This document shows, piece after piece, positions 59,701-64,000 of a stretch of 64,000 nt of DNA (position 1 is the stretch's first letter; each line of letters starts with the position of its first letter). Made by a program: the position numbers and the translations under genes. Origin of the DNA: Ustilaginoidea virens (taxonomy: Eukaryota; Ascomycota; Sordariomycetes; Hypocreales; Clavicipitaceae); NCBI RefSeq assembly GCF_000687475.1, contig NC_057318.1, forward strand, positions 4,464,001-4,528,000, read 5' to 3'. The notes under the pieces are model-generated. The model was not told the origin of the DNA, made no database searches, and saw only the letters and a list, made by a program, of their open reading frames with translations.

Positions 59701-61846
59701 GGTGAAGAGTGATTCACATGGGAGATTTGGCAGGGAAAGCGACCGCTGGGGCTTCAACACTACGTCTACGATTCGCGTAACCGGACGGCATATGATCAAT
59801 ATATGGAGAGCGATGCGAGGCGAACTAAATCTTCTTCAGTATACTCTCGAAAACGTGGTGTGGCACCTCCTGCATCGTCGCGTGCCTCACTATTCCTGGA
59901 GAACCCTGACGGCCTGGTACAAGAGCGGCAAGGGCGGAGATGTGGGCAAGATTGTAGGGTACTATCTCTCGCGCACGATCATGGACCTGGAAATCCTGGA
60001 AGCAAACGAGCTCGTATCCAGGACGAGTGAGCAGGCGCGACTTCTTGGCGTGGACTTTTTTTCAGTGTTTTCCCGGGGCTCGCAGTTCAAGGTTGAGTCC
60101 ATCATGTTTCGCATCGCCAAACCGGAGAACTTTGTCTTGATTTCCCCCAGCCGCAAACAGGTTGGCGCCCAAAACGCACTGGAATGTCTACCCTTGGTCA
60201 TGGAACCACAGAGCGCCTTTTACAGCAGCCCGCTGCTGGTGCTGGATTTCCAGAGCCTGTACCCGAGCGTGATGATTGCCTACAACTATTGCTACTCCAC
60301 GTTCCTCGGACGAGTCGCCAGCTGGCGAGGCATGAGCAAGATGGGCTTCACGGAATACAAACGGCAGCAAGGTCTTCTAGCGTTGCTGCAGGATCACATC
60401 AACATTGCGCCGAATGGCATGATGTACGTCAAGGCGGAGATTCGAAAGTCACTCCTCGCAAAAATGTTGACCGAGATATTGGAAACCAGAGTCATGGTGA
60501 AGAGCGGCATGAAGAAGGACAAGGACGACAAGGTGCTGCAACGGTTGTTGAACAATCGCCAGCTGGCCCTGAAGCTGCTGGCCAACGTCACCTACGGGTA
60601 CACGTCTGCGTCCTTCTCGGGGCGAATGCCATGCTCGGAAATCGCGGACAGCATTGTCCAGACCGGACGCGAGACGCTCGAGCGCGCAATCGCCTACATC
60701 CACTCTGTAGAACGCTGGGGCGCGGAGGTTGTGTATGGCGACACGGACAGCTTGTTCGTGTACCTGAAAGGGAGGACGAGAGACCAGGCGTTTGATATCG
60801 GCGACGAGATGGCCAAGGCTATTTCGGACACGAACCCTCGGCCCATCAAGCTCAAGTTCGAAAAGGTCTACCATCCCTGCGTCCTGCTGGCCAAGAAGCG
60901 CTACGTCGGGTACAAGTACGAGAGCAGAGGCCAAACAGCGCCCGACTTTGACGCAAAGGGCATTGAGACGGTGAGACGGGACGGGACCCCGGCCGAGCAG
61001 AAGATCGAGGAAAAGGCGCTGAAGCTCCTGTTTGAGACGGCCGATCTGAGCCAGATCAAAGAGTACTTCCAGACGCAGTGCGGCAAGATCATGCGCGGCG
61101 CCGTGTCTGTCCAAGACTTTTGCTTCGCAAGGGAGGTCCGCCTGGGGACCTATTCCGACAAGGGGGTGCCTCCAGCCGGCGCCCTCATCAGCGCCAAGAA
61201 GATGCTCCAAGACGCGAGGGCCGAGCCGCAGTACGGCGAGCGCGTCCCGTACGTCGTCATCACCGGGGCACCCGGGGCGCGCTTGGCCGACCGCAGCGTG
61301 TCCCCGGAGGATCTCCTGGCCAACCCGCACTGGCAGCTGGATGCCGAGTACTACATCACCAAGAACCTGATTCCGCCGCTGGAGCGCATCTTCAACCTCG
61401 TCGGCGCCAACGTGCGGCAGTGGTACGACGAGATGCCCAAGGTCCAGAAAATCCACCAGGCAGCCGGCGGCGAGGCCGGGACCAAAAGGACGACGCTGGA
61501 ATCCTACATGCGCTCCACCCGCTGCCTCGTGTGCCACGCCAGGTTCGCAGACGAAGGCCAGGCCCTCTGCCCCGCGTGCCGGAACGACACCCCGGCGTCG
61601 TTGCTCAAGCTCCACACGAGGCTGGCAGCCGAGGAAAGCAGCCTCCAGGACGTACTGAGGGTTTGCCGCACTTGCTCGAGACTAAGCCCGCTGGAGGACG
61701 TCCTCTGCGACAGCAAAGACTGCCCCGCGTTTTGGACGCGGGCGAAGCAGAAGACGGGGCTCAAGGGCACGAGGACCGCGGTGGAGCCCGTCATGCGTGC
61801 GCTGGTCGAGGACCAGGCCGATGAGGCCGTTGCGTCTGCGTGGTGA
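56756..61846 (+). CDS. REV3: DNA polymerase zeta catalytic subunit REV3 (2 exons)
   Basis: The whole span is open, but 56991-57044 (GTACGT...TTCAG, 54 nt) is best read as an in-frame intron. Removing it turns a family-foreign insert into PDEVGAYIYKLHLSIDHAL, leaving 1,678 residues. The B-family polymerase shows an N-terminal DNA polymerase delta/zeta-like domain, a long disordered insert (about 300-700), motif A DFQSLYPSVMIAYNYCYST (near 1146), motif B LALKLLANVTYGYTSASFSG and motif C YGDTDSLF (near 1309). The C-terminus has two cysteine clusters, CLVC/CPAC (near 1570) and CRTC/CDSKDC (near 1618); the second is the iron-sulphur site that binds accessory subunits. It performs error-prone translesion synthesis. 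It lies head-to-head with SLU7. Confidence 0.95.
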   Translation: MNLFRVRLNCIDHYQANPTRYDPQLRNDVRSSQVAKGTKVPVVRIFGSTETGQKVCAHIHGAFPYLYVEYNGNLSPDEGTSHHGRVLMSPKLRDNSVGAYIYKLHLSIDHALAVSYRRNQHEDDAKFVARITLVKGTPFYGFYVGFRFFLKIYLFNPVVMNRLADLLQQGVIMKTTFQPYEAHLQYLLQFMVDYNLYGCDYLDSETTKFRSPVPEYDPVSNSPHLWHSQSVSHENITDDISLPRVSHCSIEVDICVQHIANRKLIQQRLLHHDFVERLHPIPGDLKLVHSMAGLWRDEAKRRQRQMAQNIQGKSHIPRDQLVTMSADPRQSHRQVWIHEAEYKGQAKRLIEEDLVGLDNQKPGFENFTEKVDLSEEIHTTLESVEDLFPHNLLPALGLPSNETPFVDKSTSSIEVDEKKILQEIEARDEDGPGDYNEGGVSGITSAKDGYENNCPRHPVAAQVAANDCETINVPTSSSDLIPGISISIFKTGTLHSTPISQVLLRVAEDRELVGRPPNSSTEKSRRTGSPQHEALTMLPSGSAENFSQPRIHDTLKSGSPARRRPGLLTVEDRSVPASASASASNHADLTTINHQNETSDRRRLEKLSYPKSSSSMVEGNHTKAVVFDLDSRTQRGKLDDSMNASLPSATSPSLPTLSVHEEEASRKIQQVLNQAILSPYLTFSRLPPTISQCLAMRDCNQPDVIYQDAYYSREQDVPHRPREYAGREYRLQSNTLLFLPPFKADGLSSTSSGIRPDTLHEQQILEQEQQQQMLQCSWKNWEFIQIPPAYQEVAKWLEADDRSKHLGKKHFGRIAPAAGAWVSQINGPTPKNKHGFKYTQRTTSTSVEHEVQYMSTMSLEIHVNTRGKYVPNPEEDAIQCVFWACKTDEVKRHSQKMSDTIQSGIIVLSSEGNLKRVMQKATGAEVLEEESELDVIVRMVEIVRTYDPDILTGYEVHGSSWGYLVERARFKYDYDLCDGLSRVKSDSHGRFGRESDRWGFNTTSTIRVTGRHMINIWRAMRGELNLLQYTLENVVWHLLHRRVPHYSWRTLTAWYKSGKGGDVGKIVGYYLSRTIMDLEILEANELVSRTSEQARLLGVDFFSVFSRGSQFKVESIMFRIAKPENFVLISPSRKQVGAQNALECLPLVMEPQSAFYSSPLLVLDFQSLYPSVMIAYNYCYSTFLGRVASWRGMSKMGFTEYKRQQGLLALLQDHINIAPNGMMYVKAEIRKSLLAKMLTEILETRVMVKSGMKKDKDDKVLQRLLNNRQLALKLLANVTYGYTSASFSGRMPCSEIADSIVQTGRETLERAIAYIHSVERWGAEVVYGDTDSLFVYLKGRTRDQAFDIGDEMAKAISDTNPRPIKLKFEKVYHPCVLLAKKRYVGYKYESRGQTAPDFDAKGIETVRRDGTPAEQKIEEKALKLLFETADLSQIKEYFQTQCGKIMRGAVSVQDFCFAREVRLGTYSDKGVPPAGALISAKKMLQDARAEPQYGERVPYVVITGAPGARLADRSVSPEDLLANPHWQLDAEYYITKNLIPPLERIFNLVGANVRQWYDEMPKVQKIHQAAGGEAGTKRTTLESYMRSTRCLVCHARFADEGQALCPACRNDTPASLLKLHTRLAAEESSLQDVLRVCRTCSRLSPLEDVLCDSKDCPAFWTRAKQKTGLKGTRTAVEPVMRALVEDQADEAVASAW
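56991..57044 (+). other. In-frame intron of REV3
   Basis: 54 nt, GTACGT donor, ACTAAG branch-like sequence, TTCAG acceptor, length divisible by three and stop-free. An ORF-only annotation would therefore wrongly retain 18 residues. Confidence 0.8.
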
Positions 61847-62561
61847 AGGCGTCGAGATGACCAAGATGGCATGGGACCCGGGTTCGGTCGTCCTGCCGTT
61901 TGGAGCATTTCGACAAGCTCGCTTTCCGTTTTCCATGTCTTTACAGCTGGACAGGACGAAGACGGCCGTGTTGGAACACGATTCAGCGTGGAATGAATGT
62001 CTCTCGGCCTCTCTGTATTTGAGAAGAAAACATGATTAAAACATGCAAAGGCAAGGGATGGCGACAATGGCACTCCCCAGCACAAGATGCATTTATTTTC
62101 CACGACAAGCGACCACCACTCGCAAAAGCAGTGCCATCTACTTTGTCCTCTTCAAAGATGGTGGGTGGGTGGTATCCATGTATGATTTGTATTGGACTCT
62201 ACTCAATAAACTCCTAGGATTGACACAACGCGCAACCAAATACTTCTATGTTACGTTACTTACTGTTTAGCGCCATGCGCCGCCAATGCTCAAAAGCAAC
62301 AACATGATGAGGAAAAAATATATAAAAAAAAAAGGGGGGGGAGGAAGGAGGGCGGAGGTTCAAACGTTTTGCACTTGAAATTGAAGCACCAAGTGCCAAG
62401 TTTGCTGATTTTCTCAACCGTCAAACGTTCAGAGGCGCGTTTCTTGTCTCTTGTTCGCCGTGTCTTTCCACGTCTACCTAGTGACGACAAGGCCAAAAAG
62501 CCCGACGACTACGCCAGGGGCCTGTTGAATTTGTCGCAAGCTTTCTGAAGAGTAAATGCCA
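61847..62561. other. Convergent intergenic region downstream of REV3
   Basis: 715 bp between the stop codons of REV3 and the next gene. It contains A/G homopolymers near 62320-62350 and no gene-like ORF. Confidence 0.6.
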
Positions 62562-64000
62562 CTACTCGTTACCAAGGTCCGTGTCTTGCAGCCAGCCGGA
62601 CAAGTCTTCGTCATCGTCGTCGCCGCCACCGTCGCCACCATCGTCACCATCGTCATCGTCATCACAAACCCCAACAACACCAACAACAATGGAAGCGGGT
62701 ACGGCAATTAAAGGACCTCCTTTGGCCGCCTTCACCTTTGGGGAAAATGGAGACTGGGGGGCACCTTGTACGCTATTAGACAAAGATTGTGACAAAGTGG
62801 TTGACATAGAAGCTGCCAAGGCTTGAACCAACGGTTCTGGTTCCGGGTCCACCTCGAGTCCGGGCTGTGACGCTATCGCCAGTTTTTTTCTGCCAGTATT
62901 CACCCACGCCTCGTCACGATCCCTCTCTGCATCCGCGGCAGGTGCGCCAGGTGCGCCAGGTGTCCCAGGTGGTGATTCGTCGGGGGGGGCGGCGACGACC
63001 AACATGTTTTGCTCCACGTCTTCTTCTTGTTGCTGGCTTGCCCCCCTTCGTCGTCGTCGCGGAGGAAGGCGAGGTGGCTGGGAGGCGCGAGATTCCTCAT
63101 CGCTCTTGTCATTCTCTAACGAGACCTTTTCAGGTATCGATCCTGTAGCAGTGGCGGCGGTCTTGCGCCTGGCTACCGTGGATCCAAGTATCGCGGCTCC
63201 ATTCACTGGACCGGGAAGAGGAGTCCCGGGGGGCGGAAGGGGCTGGCCTCGTCCCATGGGTCGGCTAAGATCGATTTGGCAAGCCTTGTCGCCGTTGCGA
63301 TGCTGTTCTTTCTGGCGGCGTATCGCGTTCCAGCCCCATTGCCTGGCGTGCTCCGCGGCGTTGGTGACGGCTGCTAATGTCGTCTTCTTTAGCTCGCCAC
63401 CCGCCAAAACGGCTTCGGATGACGAGCTGTTCCCGCTTTCGCGCTTGGCAAAGAAACTCCTACCCAGGGAACTTGTATGTGACTTGAAGGAGCTAGTTGC
63501 GGGCCGCGCTGAAGATGCCGAGGCTGAGTCCTCACTGCGAGCGACGGATTCGGCTGACGAAGCGGTGTTGCGGCGGCCTTTGGGGATCGAGTTCGAGGCT
63601 CTCTCCGAGTCCTCTGTATTTCCCCTGCTCTCAGTCTCCCTGGATGATGATGACGAGCGTCGACGTAAGTGGCCTCCCAGCTGGGCCTTTGCAAACGACC
63701 CGACGGGGGAGTGCACCGGGGATGCGTCTTGGGAGCGTGAAGCCAACGACGCCATCAAGTTTGTGGCATGGTCAGGCGGCGACGACGACGGTTTATAAAG
63801 ATCGGCATGTGCAGTTTCGGTGCCCACCACCGGATCCGTCGCATTCCTGACGATATTGAGCGATCGAGAGAGGCCGGTAGCTGAAGACGCAGGCTTACAG
63901 CCAGTGCTGGCAGACAAGATTGATGTCGCGCTGCCGTTGGCACTCCTTCCAAGCTTCCCAAAGAGGCCCGTGCTCGCTTGCTGCGCTTTCACGGGGGAAT
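62562..64000 (-). CDS. Unidentified Ser-rich protein, C-terminal part (runs off the window)
   Basis: The frame is open from the window edge to a TAG at 62562, about 479 codons, so the N-terminus is missing. It is low in complexity: Ser/Arg-rich (RRRSSSSSRETESR), a short ordered-looking patch TNAAEHARQWGWNAIRRQKE, a Pro-rich MGRGQPLPPPGTPLPGPV, a basic RLPPRRRRRGASQQQEED, and an acidic end (Asp/Gly-rich, then EDLSGWLQDTDLGNE). The WGWNA and GRGQPLPPPGTPLP patches recall the tails of fungal DENN-domain membrane-trafficking regulators, but this is memory of a pattern and not a domain hit. The missing N-terminus would decide. The Asp/Gly run at about 62600-62670 is a trinucleotide-type repeat likely to vary in length. 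Confidence 0.7.
   Translation of the reverse strand, partial: SPVKAQQASTGLFGKLGRSANGSATSILSASTGCKPASSATGLSRSLNIVRNATDPVVGTETAHADLYKPSSSPPDHATNLMASLASRSQDASPVHSPVGSFAKAQLGGHLRRRSSSSSRETESRGNTEDSERASNSIPKGRRNTASSAESVARSEDSASASSARPATSSFKSHTSSLGRSFFAKRESGNSSSSEAVLAGGELKKTTLAAVTNAAEHARQWGWNAIRRQKEQHRNGDKACQIDLSRPMGRGQPLPPPGTPLPGPVNGAAILGSTVARRKTAATATGSIPEKVSLENDKSDEESRASQPPRLPPRRRRRGASQQQEEDVEQNMLVVAAPPDESPPGTPGAPGAPAADAERDRDEAWVNTGRKKLAIASQPGLEVDPEPEPLVQALAASMSTTLSQSLSNSVQGAPQSPFSPKVKAAKGGPLIAVPASIVVGVVGVCDDDDDGDDGGDGGGDDDDEDLSGWLQDTDLGNE

Noticed and set aside
60449..61615. 388-codon ORF antisense to REV3
   Set aside because: It is a by-product of GC-rich third positions in the conserved polymerase domain; the sense strand encodes the catalytic motifs.
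1..64000. CRISPR arrays, operons or bacterial-type regulatory elements
   Set aside because: The DNA is eukaryotic with spliceosomal introns; no regularly spaced direct repeats with unique spacers were seen.

Overview
This window is nuclear DNA of a filamentous ascomycete, almost certainly a hypocrealean fungus. Genes carry short introns with fungal branch-point sequences (for example TACTAAC and TGCTAAC), coding regions have moderate GC, and the core is the textbook Sordariomycete mating-type neighbourhood APC5 - COX13 - APN2 - MAT - SLA2. The MAT1-2 idiomorph is present. Several features are compatible with Clavicipitaceae such as Ustilaginoidea: a second gene beside MAT1-2-1, nested retrotransposons carrying repeat-induced-point-mutation (RIP)-type mutations, and a long MAT-SLA2 spacer. 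The species assignment is inference only.

Layout. 0-11 kb: an alpha/beta hydrolase (872-1868), a nine-exon triple-RRM RNA-binding protein (3818-6103), a sodium:solute symporter whose N-terminus lies in three small upstream exons (6990-9549), and a mitochondrial Tim44/Mba1-like protein on the minus strand (9957-11032). 11.2-24.6 kb: a nested transposon block. A Ty1/copia element of about 5.8 kb (11192-24623, duplication ACGGG) was invaded by a second 7.3-kb copia element (15593-22876, duplication ATAGT) and by a 328-bp solo-LTR-like insertion (23096-23423). Both copia elements are crippled by transition-only, RIP-like mutation. The block splits what was a roughly 450-bp divergent promoter between the Tim44/Mba1-like gene and a CIA30 complex I assembly-factor gene (24929-25811).

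26-51 kb is the mating-type region: APC5 (-), COX13 (-), APN2 (+), MAT1-2-1 with an HMG box (-), an unrecognised divergent second idiomorph gene (+), a 9-kb gene-poor spacer full of simple repeats, and SLA2 (-) with an unusual 0.8-kb last intron. 52.7-64 kb is housekeeping: RPL21 (-), RPS9 (+), SLU7 (-), REV3 (+, with an in-frame intron that hides inside the long ORF), and the 3' end of an unidentified serine-rich protein (-).

Gene models were assembled by joining ORFs at GT/AG (once GC/AG) sites. In every multi-exon model the exon lengths sum to a multiple of three and the splices rejoin family-typical protein motifs. No tRNA, rRNA or CRISPR was found with confidence. The MAT genes would control mating identity; APN2, REV3, APC5 and SLA2 are syntenic passengers acting in DNA repair, damage tolerance, cell-cycle proteolysis and endocytosis.
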